Source: Qipengyuania flavescens (GTDB taxonomy: Bacteria > Pseudomonadota > Alphaproteobacteria > Sphingomonadales > Sphingomonadaceae). Taken from it: 64,000 nucleotides of DNA. The stretch's first letter is position 1. Each line of letters opens with the position of its first letter. Location: the NCBI RefSeq assembly GCF_029688735.1, contig NZ_JARULD010000001.1, positions 930,001-994,000 on the forward strand, given 5' to 3'. A program made the position numbers and the translations under genes. Below, in pieces: positions 53,011 through 61,106 of the stretch. The notes under the pieces were generated by a model. It made no database searches. It was not told the DNA's origin and saw only the letters and a program-made list of their open reading frames with translations.

Positions 53011-54352
53011 CGCCGGCACCGGATCGAGGCAATGCGTGGTCACCTTTTGACGGCATCGCCGGCTCAGGCCGCGGCACTGGCCGGAATGCCGCGTCGACGC
53101 TCCGATATGCAATCAGCGCAAGCAAGACTGGTGGGAACCAGATGCGCGTATACATGTGCGGAATGGCGAGGCTGAAGACCGCCAGGACCACCACCATCGC
53201 CAGCATGATTGCGCCGCTCGATCGCTCTTCGCCGAGCCTGGCAAGTGCCATGGCGAACATGGCGAGGAACATCCCGATGACAGCGATCGCGGCAAGCAGC
53301 CCTCCTTCCGTCAGCGCCAGCAGCGGGAAATTGTGGACTGGGGCACCATCACTGCTGACGACGCGATACTGATCGACGCCTAGACCGACGAGCAGGGTAT
53401 CGTCGGCAATCTCCCATGATTCGGCAATCAGCCGCGAACGGTCGGCAAAGGTGCCCGCCTGTTCGAGCGAGCCGCTCGCCAGTGCGCCCGCCACGCGCTG
53501 CTCGAAAATTTCCGGCATCGGATAGCCAAAGCTGACGTAAAGGCTCGGCACGGCGACCAGCAACAGCACCCATCCCGCCAGCGAGCGCCCGCCGCGCGCA
53601 AGGATCAGCGTGGCCAGACCGGCCATTGTGGCGAAGAGCCCGGTGACGCTGCCTGTTTCCAGCAGGGCCCAGCTCAGCACGGCGAGGCAGGCGATACCGC
53701 CAAGCCAGTGCAGCGAGCGCGTGAGCGAGGCGTGCATGATGATGACCGTGCCGAAGCCGATCATCGCTCCGTTCCAGTTCCCCTCGCCCGCCATGGCACC
53801 GATCCGGCCGTTTGCCAGCACGACCTTGTCCGGAAGGAATTCGTTTATCGTCACCGGCAATGCATATTTTACCGCCAGCCCGATGACCTGGGACACGACG
53901 ATGCCGTAAGCGAGCCATAGCAGGCAGCGTTTCAGGAACAGTTTCGTGAAGCTGCCGAACAGCATCGGCATCACCACCAGCGACAGGATATATTGCGGGG
54001 CGACGACGACCCAGCGCCCTGGGCCGTAACTGGCCATGCTGCTGGCGAGGAGCGCGCCGAGAAACGCCAGCACGCACAAGATCCAGATATAGCTCAGCGT
54101 GCCGAGCGGCCTGATCGACAGGCGATAGCGCACCAGCACGACCACAGTCGCCGCTATTAGCAGAAGGTCCGAAATCGTGACATTGACTGCCGGCACCCGC
54201 AGCAGGTGCCAGGACATCAGGCCGCAGCCGGCCAGCATCAGCGCGATCTGCAGGCGCAGGGCCGGGCTGCTCGACGGCGCACGGTAGGGGCGCACGAAAG
54301 CCCCGTCCCATCCGAAGGTCGATCCCGCCGGCCTGAGTGCACGCTGTGTCAT
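53003..54352 (-). CDS. O-antigen ligase/polymerase-like membrane protein (Wzy type)
   Basis: The 449-residue protein has about 11 transmembrane helices and one large periplasmic loop (about residues 280-350) with the Wzy/WaaL-type RSRLIAESWEIADDTLLVGLG and VHNFPLLALTEGG. It polymerises repeat units in the periplasm. ATG 54352 gives a normal start; a longer frame reaches 54415 without support. It is the first gene of a minus-strand unit running to 48511, and is divergent from the second lyase gene across 204 bp. Confidence 0.82.
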   Translation of the reverse strand: MTQRALRPAGSTFGWDGAFVRPYRAPSSSPALRLQIALMLAGCGLMSWHLLRVPAVNVTISDLLLIAATVVVLVRYRLSIRPLGTLSYIWILCVLAFLGALLASSMASYGPGRWVVVAPQYILSLVVMPMLFGSFTKLFLKRCLLWLAYGIVVSQVIGLAVKYALPVTINEFLPDKVVLANGRIGAMAGEGNWNGAMIGFGTVIIMHASLTRSLHWLGGIACLAVLSWALLETGSVTGLFATMAGLATLILARGGRSLAGWVLLLVAVPSLYVSFGYPMPEIFEQRVAGALASGSLEQAGTFADRSRLIAESWEIADDTLLVGLGVDQYRVVSSDGAPVHNFPLLALTEGGLLAAIAVIGMFLAMFAMALARLGEERSSGAIMLAMVVVLAVFSLAIPHMYTRIWFPPVLLALIAYRSVDAAFRPVPRPEPAMPSKGDHALPRSGAGDA

Positions 54353-54556
54353 GCCCGCAATTTGCGCGACCGACCCGCTTCTCGCAAAGGTTCGTCGGGA
54401 GGGTCGGCTATGCAATGGATGTAGTCAAAGCGGCGCTAGGGGGTGAGGCGGCCTATCCGAAAGATACGTTGTCGGGCGCTTGCCCCTGCCTATCCTGCCG
54501 GCGATGCGCATGCGAATTTTCTCGGCTATCCCTGCATCTAAAGGGATTTTCGGACC

Positions 54557-55948
54557 ATGATCTGGCCGGTTTTCTCGCTTGCCCTGCTGGCGGCCATGCT
54601 GTTCGCGTGCTCCGCCAGCCCCGCTCCCGGCGAACCGCCGGTCGAACAACGCGAACAAAGCGCCGAAAGCCCCGCTCACTCGCGCGCGGCAGAGGTCCAG
54701 CGGACCGGCAAGCTCGCCTTCCCGGGCGCCCTGGGCCATGGCGCGCTGGCGATCGGCGGCCGCGACGGGCGCATTATCAGCGTTTCGACCCTCGCCGACC
54801 GGCAGCCGGGCTCGCTGCGCGAATGCCTGACAGCCACGGGACCGCGCACCTGCGTCTTCGATGTCGCGGGCACGATCCGCTTCGAAGGCGAACCGCCGAT
54901 CATCCGCGAACCCTTTCTGACGATCGCGGGGGAGACCGCGCCCGGCGCGGGGATTACCCTGGCCCATTCAGGCGGCCCCGAGGCGCGCAGCCCGCTGCTG
55001 ATCAAGAACACCCACGATGTCGTGGTGCGCCATATCCGCGTGCGCAACGACCGCATGGGGGACCATCGCGAAGCGGAAGACGCGATAACGATCGAGGGCA
55101 GCGAATACGTCATCGTCGACCATGTCAGCGCCAGCTGGGCACGCGATGAAATCGTCAATGGTTATGCCGACAACGACTGGATCACCATTTCGAACTCGAT
55201 CTTCGCCTTCGGCCTGAAACGCCACGACAAATGCGCGCTGCTGGCCAGCGATCCGCACGATGCGCAGCACGTCAGCTTCGTCATGAACATCTGCGCGCAT
55301 AGCGGCGACCGCAACCCGGATATCAATTTTCCGCCAGGCTCCTGTGTCGAAGTGACCAATAACGTCTTCTTCAACGCCCAGTCCGAATTCGCCGAGATCT
55401 GGGAAACCTATGGCGGATCGCCGGTCTCGCTTGTCGGGAACTGGTTCATCGCCGGGCCGAGCACGACCGATGCCGCGATCGGGATCGTCCGCCAACAATT
55501 CGGCACTCGCGGTCCCGCGCGGCTTTACGAGCGCGACAATTCGTTCGACGGCGCATTCCGCCCGCGATCGCCCGATCTTGCACAAATATTGGTCGATGAG
55601 CCGCCCTGTCCCCTCGCTACCGAACCGCAGCCCGCTGCGCGGGCATTCGCTTCGGTGCTCAAGCACAGCGGCGCTTGGCCACGCGACGCAATCGATGCCG
55701 AGGTGGTCGCAAACATCCGGCAGAAAAAGGGTCGCATAGTCCGCACACCCGGGCGTATCCCCGAGGTCCGCATGTCAGCTTCGCCAGCTAAGCGCGATAG
55801 CGACCGCGATGGCATGCCCGATAGCTGGGAAACCCGCCACGGCAGCGATCCGCAGCGCGCCGACAGCTGGGCCGATGCGGATGGCGACGGCTGGGCGAAC
55901 TTCGAAAACTATCTGGCAGAACGCGCGTCTGCGCGAAGATCGGGGTAG
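54557..55948 (+). CDS. Second pectate lyase-like beta-helix lipoprotein
   Basis: The 463-residue protein has a lipoprotein signal (LALLAAMLFAC) and a parallel beta-helix core: TIAGETAPGAGITL, VVVRHIRVRND, VIVDHVSASWARDE. The C-terminal calcium-type repeat reads DSDRDGMPDSWE and DADGDGWANFENYL. It is a paralogue of the protein at 41082, shorter and without the Thr/Pro linker. It likely cuts or edits the polymer at the outer membrane. The GT4 gene follows after 6 bp. Confidence 0.82.
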   Translation: MIWPVFSLALLAAMLFACSASPAPGEPPVEQREQSAESPAHSRAAEVQRTGKLAFPGALGHGALAIGGRDGRIISVSTLADRQPGSLRECLTATGPRTCVFDVAGTIRFEGEPPIIREPFLTIAGETAPGAGITLAHSGGPEARSPLLIKNTHDVVVRHIRVRNDRMGDHREAEDAITIEGSEYVIVDHVSASWARDEIVNGYADNDWITISNSIFAFGLKRHDKCALLASDPHDAQHVSFVMNICAHSGDRNPDINFPPGSCVEVTNNVFFNAQSEFAEIWETYGGSPVSLVGNWFIAGPSTTDAAIGIVRQQFGTRGPARLYERDNSFDGAFRPRSPDLAQILVDEPPCPLATEPQPAARAFASVLKHSGAWPRDAIDAEVVANIRQKKGRIVRTPGRIPEVRMSASPAKRDSDRDGMPDSWETRHGSDPQRADSWADADGDGWANFENYLAERASARRSG

Positions 55949-55954
55949 TTGGAC

Positions 55955-57154
55955 ATGGCCACGCACGCACTCGACACCGGGACTATGGCTGCCGAAGATC
56001 TGGCACGCTCGCAACCCCGCTTGATTGCCTTCCCGATGGTCGGAAATACACTCGGCGGCAGTCACGAGTCGACTATAGGTCTGCTGCGCAATCTCGACCC
56101 GGGACGGTTCCTGCCGGTTATCATTCATGAACCCGGCGCGGACCGCATTGCCGATTTCTTTCGCGAGTTCCGAACCTTTGTCGGCCCCGGTTTCGAGGCG
56201 GTGGAACGACCCGGCCAAAAGATGTCGGTCGTGCGCGCTCTCAACGCACTGCGGCATACCAAGGCGCGGCGCGCGCTGCTGGCGCAGATCAAAGCGGACC
56301 TGGTGCACACCAACGACGGGCGTAGCCATGCCGTCTGGGGCCTGGCCGCGCGATTGGCCGGGCTACCGCTCGTCTGGCATCATCGCGCCGATCCCGCTGC
56401 GCGCGGGCTCAATTACGTGGCTCCGCTGCTGGCAACGCGCGTCCTGTCGGTCTCGCGCTTCGCTCTTCCCGCCGATCCCGACAGCCGCGTGCTGCCCAAG
56501 GCGCAAGTGATCCACAGTCCGTTCGATACCGCCATCGAACCGGACCGCGCGGCAATGCGTGAGCGGATCGTTGCAGAGCTCGACCTCCAGCCGGACACGC
56601 TCGTCTGCGGCTATTTCGGCCTTTTGATTGAGCGCAAGCGCCCCGTGGCTTTCGTCGAGGCTGTGGCGCGCTTGAGCGAAATTAGCGATCGCCCGGTCGT
56701 CGGCCTGGTCTTTGGCGAACCGGCTGAGCCTGGCATTGCTGAACAGGTCGAGAGAAAGATCGACGAGCTCGGCATGCAATCGGCCATCCACGTGATGGGC
56801 TTCCGCCGGCCCGGTCACGACTGGATCGCGGCCTGCGACTATCTGCTCGTGACTGCAGTGCGCGAGCCGCTCGGCCGAACCCTTGTGGAGGCTAATCTTG
56901 TAGGCACCCCGGTCGTCGCAACCCGATCCGGCGGGAATGTGGAAGCGCTTGACGGAGGCATTGGCAATTTGGTCGAGCCCGACGATGCGCAAGCGATGGC
57001 CGCGGCAGTAATCGCGGCCGAGCTCGACGAAGCCAAACGTCTCGCAATGACCCGGTCCGCCCGCCAAGCAGCGCTGGAGCGTTTCGGCATGGACAGCCAT
57101 GCGCGAAGCGTCATGACAGTCTACGAAAGCATTCTGGGCGAACAGCCCGGCTAG
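55955..57154 (+). CDS. GT4 glycosyltransferase (EPS locus)
   Basis: The 399-residue GT-B enzyme has FPMVGNTLGGSHESTIGLLR at the start (GGSHES loop) and EPLGRTLVEANLVGTPVVA at the donor site. It starts at ATG 55955; a TTG two codons earlier is also in frame. It lies 6 bp after the second lyase gene, so the two are co-transcribed. Its TAG stop shares CTAG with the convergent outer-membrane gene. Confidence 0.86.
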   Translation: MATHALDTGTMAAEDLARSQPRLIAFPMVGNTLGGSHESTIGLLRNLDPGRFLPVIIHEPGADRIADFFREFRTFVGPGFEAVERPGQKMSVVRALNALRHTKARRALLAQIKADLVHTNDGRSHAVWGLAARLAGLPLVWHHRADPAARGLNYVAPLLATRVLSVSRFALPADPDSRVLPKAQVIHSPFDTAIEPDRAAMRERIVAELDLQPDTLVCGYFGLLIERKRPVAFVEAVARLSEISDRPVVGLVFGEPAEPGIAEQVERKIDELGMQSAIHVMGFRRPGHDWIAACDYLLVTAVREPLGRTLVEANLVGTPVVATRSGGNVEALDGGIGNLVEPDDAQAMAAAVIAAELDEAKRLAMTRSARQAALERFGMDSHARSVMTVYESILGEQPG

Positions 57155-58383
57155 ATGCGCATCCGCAGGGTCAGACCTGCCCGGAACCGCTCGAAATCGT
57201 CGAATGGGTCATCGCTCGACCGTTTGCGATAGGTCGCATCGGCGATCAGCGAGAGATTGCGGTTGAAAAGATATTCGACCGCGACATTCGGGCCGAAAGT
57301 CTCTTCGCTTACACCGCTGCCGACGAAGGTCGATTCGCGCCAGCTCGCGCCGTAGCGTGCGAATAGATTGTGGCGGATCTCCTGCTGTACGGTCAGCGCC
57401 ACGCGTGTGTCGGTACGAGCGGATGCCCCTTGGCGAAATGTCGCGACATCGCCGCGAAAGCCGTCGAGAACCACTGCAATGCGGCGGGTCGGCAGGGCGG
57501 ACACCGATGCCGCGATCGACAGGCCGGTGCGCGCATCGAGTCGCGCGTCCTGCGGATCGAACCGGAACAGGCCAACGGCCGCACTCCCCCTGACCGGCCC
57601 TTCGCCGATCCAGCGCACACCAAGGCGTCCGCCATAGGTGACCGCATCCCGGTCCGGCTCCAGCGCGGTTCCTTCCAGCCGGAAGTCGCGCTTGTTTACG
57701 AACCCGCCGACAGTCGCATATAGCGCCCCGCCAACGCGATAGCCGACGACTGCACGGCTGGAATAGGACAGAAAATCGCGTTCGCGATCGATTGCAGCGA
57801 CAGCGTCGTACTCGCGCACTTCCGCATCGATATCGAGCAGGATCCGTCCGTCTTCCTTGCGATAGCCAGCATTGGCGAAGACAGTGTCGATGAGGCGCGG
57901 GCCGGGCCCGGCGAGTTCGCGAGCTTCCGGATCGCCACGATCCTCGGCCAGTCGCGCGAACCCCGCACCGGCTGTAAAAGCACTGCCGGTGCGGGGAGAG
58001 AACAGGCTGGCGAGAGAGACGCCATAGGTGTCCGAATTCTCGGTGGTCAGGTCGGTAAAGCGCGACAGCTGGACATAACCTTCTATGCGCAAGCGCGCCG
58101 TCTCGTTGCCGAGCGAGGCTGCCAGCTCCGGACGCAAGATAAACTCGACATCCTCGATCTCGTTGTCTTCCTCCGCCAGCACGTTGGAATCGTAGTACGT
58201 CTGCGCCAGAAGCTGCGGCTCGAGCCGAAACGGGCCCGCAGTGATAGGCTGGATCTGGTATTCCGGATCGCCCGCCGCGATGATCGGCGCGATCGTCGTC
58301 TGCGCGGCGAGAGACGCTGGGATCGCGAGCAGGGGCAAGGCCGCCGCCAGAGCGGCCAGCGACCGCGCGCGTGTGCTCGCCAT
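57151..58383 (-). CDS. Outer-membrane beta-barrel protein, BBP2_2-like
   Basis: The 410-residue protein has a signal peptide (LAALAAALPLLAIPASLAAQ) and many amphipathic beta strands ending with an aromatic/charged terminus (FRAGLTLRMRI). It resembles the outer-membrane barrels (BBP2_2, VpsM-like) found beside wza in exopolysaccharide loci. It may aid export through the outer membrane. ATG 58383 is 2 bp after the wza stop; a GTG at 58395 is also in frame. Confidence 0.8.
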   Translation of the reverse strand: MASTRARSLAALAAALPLLAIPASLAAQTTIAPIIAAGDPEYQIQPITAGPFRLEPQLLAQTYYDSNVLAEEDNEIEDVEFILRPELAASLGNETARLRIEGYVQLSRFTDLTTENSDTYGVSLASLFSPRTGSAFTAGAGFARLAEDRGDPEARELAGPGPRLIDTVFANAGYRKEDGRILLDIDAEVREYDAVAAIDRERDFLSYSSRAVVGYRVGGALYATVGGFVNKRDFRLEGTALEPDRDAVTYGGRLGVRWIGEGPVRGSAAVGLFRFDPQDARLDARTGLSIAASVSALPTRRIAVVLDGFRGDVATFRQGASARTDTRVALTVQQEIRHNLFARYGASWRESTFVGSGVSEETFGPNVAVEYLFNRNLSLIADATYRKRSSDDPFDDFERFRAGLTLRMRI

Positions 58384-58385
58384 CG

Positions 58386-58961
58386 TCAGAACCACCGCTC
58401 GTGCACCATGATCCGGTCACCCGGGCGGATCGGCGTGTCGGCCGAAGCGGTTCCGGTAATGGTGCGACCGTCAAGCGTCCGGGTCACGGCCACCTCCGCC
58501 TGGTTGGCGCGATAGGTATAGCCACCGGCCACCGAAATGGCAGCGAAGACGGTCATGCCTTGGCGATAGGATACCTCGCCCGGGCGATTGACCTCGCCCA
58601 TGACATAGACCGGCCGCAGTTCGAGCGGCTGGATGCTCACAGTCGGGTCGAGCAGCACTTGCTGGCTCATGAGCGCCTGTTCGACAGCGCGCTCAGTCTC
58701 GCGATAGCCGAGGCCTGCGACTTGCACATCCTTGATGACGGGCAGGGAAATCGTCCCTGCATCATCCACGATGTATTCGCCGTCCATGGCCGGCAGATCT
58801 TGCACGCTGACGCGCAACTTATCGCCAGCAGCGACGGTCATTTCGGGTGCTGCCAATGTGCTTATCGGCGAAAGCCCCGCCACGCCTGAGGCGCAGCCTG
58901 GCGCCAGCAGCATGGTCGAAGCGGCCAGGATAACCGCAGCGATCGAGCGAGGTGTTGTCAT
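58386..58961 (-). CDS. Polysaccharide export lipoprotein (Wza/GumB-like)
   Basis: The 191-residue lipoprotein (LLAPGC) has the polysaccharide-export domain (MTVAAGDKLRVSVQDLP, EYIVDDAGTISLPVIKDVQV) and one SLBB domain (VYVMGEVNRPGEVSYRQG). It is shorter than E. coli Wza, in the GumB size class. It should form the periplasmic-outer-membrane channel with Wzc. It lies between a sulfotransferase gene and the beta-barrel gene. Confidence 0.9.
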   Translation of the reverse strand: MTTPRSIAAVILAASTMLLAPGCASGVAGLSPISTLAAPEMTVAAGDKLRVSVQDLPAMDGEYIVDDAGTISLPVIKDVQVAGLGYRETERAVEQALMSQQVLLDPTVSIQPLELRPVYVMGEVNRPGEVSYRQGMTVFAAISVAGGYTYRANQAEVAVTRTLDGRTITGTASADTPIRPGDRIMVHERWF

Positions 58962-58986
58962 CGTCTTCCCCTCCCTTGTGGTCAGT

Positions 58987-59865
58987 TCACGCCAATACGG
59001 CGCATGTTGTCAAGCCGCGCTGCTGCGCGGCGGGCTGAAGCCAGTGCGAAAGATCGCGCCCGATCAGGCGTTCCAGGGCGCGGATGTCGTCGCGATAGAA
59101 ATCCTGCAATCGCGCCCGCAGGTCGTCGTCGAGCGCCGGGTAATCGATTTCGCGCGCAAAAATACTGCGTGTCTTTTCGAACCAGGCAAGTCCGCGCAGG
59201 GGTTTGGCGAGCGGCTTCAACGGGGCGAGCGCGCGCCGGACCGGCAACGGCAGGAACCGCTCGCTGCTGTCGTTCTGCGAGCGTGCGGCGAGCGTATCGT
59301 CATAATGCGGTGGCAAGCCAAGATGCCTGCAGGTGCGCGCCAGCATCGCCTGCGGATCGTGTTTCACATCTTCGAAGAGGAACGCGAGTATCTGTCCGCG
59401 CTCGAAATGCTCCAGCCACCGCGCAAGGTGATGGGCATAGCGTCCATTGTAGAGGAAGCGGGGCATTTCGGCCTGCCGCGCGTCTAGATATGCAGCCACA
59501 TCGCCGCCCACAAGCCCGCGACGAAACAGCATCTTGTAGTCAGAATAGGCGCGCTCGACAGGATTGCGAAATTGCACCACCACCTTGATGTCGGGATAGG
59601 CGGCGGCGATCCGAGCTGCGGCTTCGGTATTCGCGAGATAGTCTGCCGTCTTCTCGCCCCACAGTGTGCCCTCGGTCTTCCGGTCGGGAAAGAGGCCGCG
59701 ATACCAGGACCAGTCCTTACCGTGGTCGCGCGAAAAGAAATGCGGTTCGATGTCGGGCATGAAAGCGCGCGGATGATTCTGCAGCTGCACCTGCAACCAG
59801 GTCGTCGCCGCCTTGATAGCGCCGATAACCATGAAATCGAGCGGCGGATGGAGCGGCGCGGTCAT
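58987..59865 (-). CDS. Second PAPS-dependent sulfotransferase (EPS locus)
   Basis: The 292-residue protein has FMVIGAIKAATTWLQVQLQN as the 5'-phosphosulfate loop and VVVQFRNPVERAYSDYKM as the 3'-phosphate motif, both typical of heparan-type and bacterial carbohydrate sulfotransferases. The start ATG 59865 overlaps the aminotransferase stop as ATGA. With the enzyme at 49608 it suggests two sulfation positions on the polymer. Confidence 0.9.
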   Translation of the reverse strand: MTAPLHPPLDFMVIGAIKAATTWLQVQLQNHPRAFMPDIEPHFFSRDHGKDWSWYRGLFPDRKTEGTLWGEKTADYLANTEAAARIAAAYPDIKVVVQFRNPVERAYSDYKMLFRRGLVGGDVAAYLDARQAEMPRFLYNGRYAHHLARWLEHFERGQILAFLFEDVKHDPQAMLARTCRHLGLPPHYDDTLAARSQNDSSERFLPLPVRRALAPLKPLAKPLRGLAWFEKTRSIFAREIDYPALDDDLRARLQDFYRDDIRALERLIGRDLSHWLQPAAQQRGLTTCAVLA

Positions 59866-61106
59866 GCGGCGCTCTCCAGCCGCTCGACGATTTCGACAAT
59901 GCGGCGGCCGATGGCGCGCATGTCGCACTCGTCCAGCGTATGGTCGACCGGGAACATGATCGTGCGACGGCCCAGATTCTGCGCGATCGCCAGTTCGCCA
60001 TCGCGACGCACCGGGACGTCTGCGAAGGCCCCCTCGCGGCTCATGTCGGGGCACGAGCCGCTGCCGCACGCGATACCGTCGGCATGCAGCATGGCGAGGA
60101 TCGCTGGCCGGTCGACTGATCTTACAAGCGCTTGGGGGTCGAGCCGCAGATAGCATTTGTAATAGGCGTGCTCGGCTTCGTCAGGCAGGTGCAGCGGCGC
60201 AATCGCCGGATGCCGGCAGGCTTCCTCGATCAATGCCTGCGCATTGCGGCATCGCTGGTCGAGCCAGGAAGGCAGCTTGCGCAATTGTGCCCTGCCGATG
60301 GCCGCCTGCATTTCGGTCATGCGGAAATTGCTGCCGAACGAGGAATGGAGGAAGCGGAATTCACCGGCCGGTGCCGGGCTAGGCTGCGCCAGCTCGACGG
60401 GGTCCTTGCCATGATCCTTGTAAGCCCAGGCGCGCCGCCAGACCGCCTCATCGCGCAACACGACCATGCCGCCCTCGCCCCCGGTCGACATGATCTTGTC
60501 GGTGCAGAAGGAGTAGCACCCGGCATCGCCGAACGAACCGACCGCGCGGCCTCGCCAGCGTGCTCCATGCGCCTGGGCGCAATCCTCGACCAGCCGCAAC
60601 GAGTGCCGTTCGCAGACTTCGACGAGACCATCCATGTCGCATGGCTGGCCGGCCAAATGCACGCAGATAACGGCATGAGTGCGCGGACCGGCCACGCGCG
60701 CGACCGATCGCGGGTCGATATTCTGTGTGTCAGGCTCGACATCGGCAAAAACGGGGGTGGCGCCGACTGCGACGACAGCGCTGGTCGTAGCGAAGAAACT
60801 GCGCGCGGGAACGACGACTTCATCTCCCGGTCCTATCCCCAAGGCGCGCAGCGCGAGTTCGAGCGCGAGCGTGCCGTTGGCGACGGCGATAGCGTGCGGC
60901 ACGCCGACGAAGTCTGCAAATTCTGCTTCGAAAGCGCGGGTCTGCTCGCCATGCACCAGGGCATTCGTCCGCCCCTCGGCAAGGACGGCGACGGCGGCTT
61001 CCAGCTCGTCGGATTCGTGGCGCGGCCAGTGCGAGCTTGCGAAAGCAGGCACGCTGTTCAAATGCCCCCTGGTGCCGTCGGCTGCGGGAAGGGTCGTTAC
61101 GGCCAT
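59862..61106 (-). CDS. DegT/DnrJ/EryC1/StrS aminotransferase
   Basis: The 414-residue PLP enzyme has the sugar-aminotransferase motifs AVANGTLALELALRALGIG, EDCAQAHGARW and the PLP-lysine region SFCTDKIMSTGGEGG. It likely aminates the 4-keto sugar made by the dehydratase encoded upstream, giving a UDP-4-amino-4,6-dideoxy sugar. Its start overlaps the dehydratase stop by one base (TGATG at 61106). Confidence 0.92.
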   Translation of the reverse strand: MAVTTLPAADGTRGHLNSVPAFASSHWPRHESDELEAAVAVLAEGRTNALVHGEQTRAFEAEFADFVGVPHAIAVANGTLALELALRALGIGPGDEVVVPARSFFATTSAVVAVGATPVFADVEPDTQNIDPRSVARVAGPRTHAVICVHLAGQPCDMDGLVEVCERHSLRLVEDCAQAHGARWRGRAVGSFGDAGCYSFCTDKIMSTGGEGGMVVLRDEAVWRRAWAYKDHGKDPVELAQPSPAPAGEFRFLHSSFGSNFRMTEMQAAIGRAQLRKLPSWLDQRCRNAQALIEEACRHPAIAPLHLPDEAEHAYYKCYLRLDPQALVRSVDRPAILAMLHADGIACGSGSCPDMSREGAFADVPVRRDGELAIAQNLGRRTIMFPVDHTLDECDMRAIGRRIVEIVERLESAA

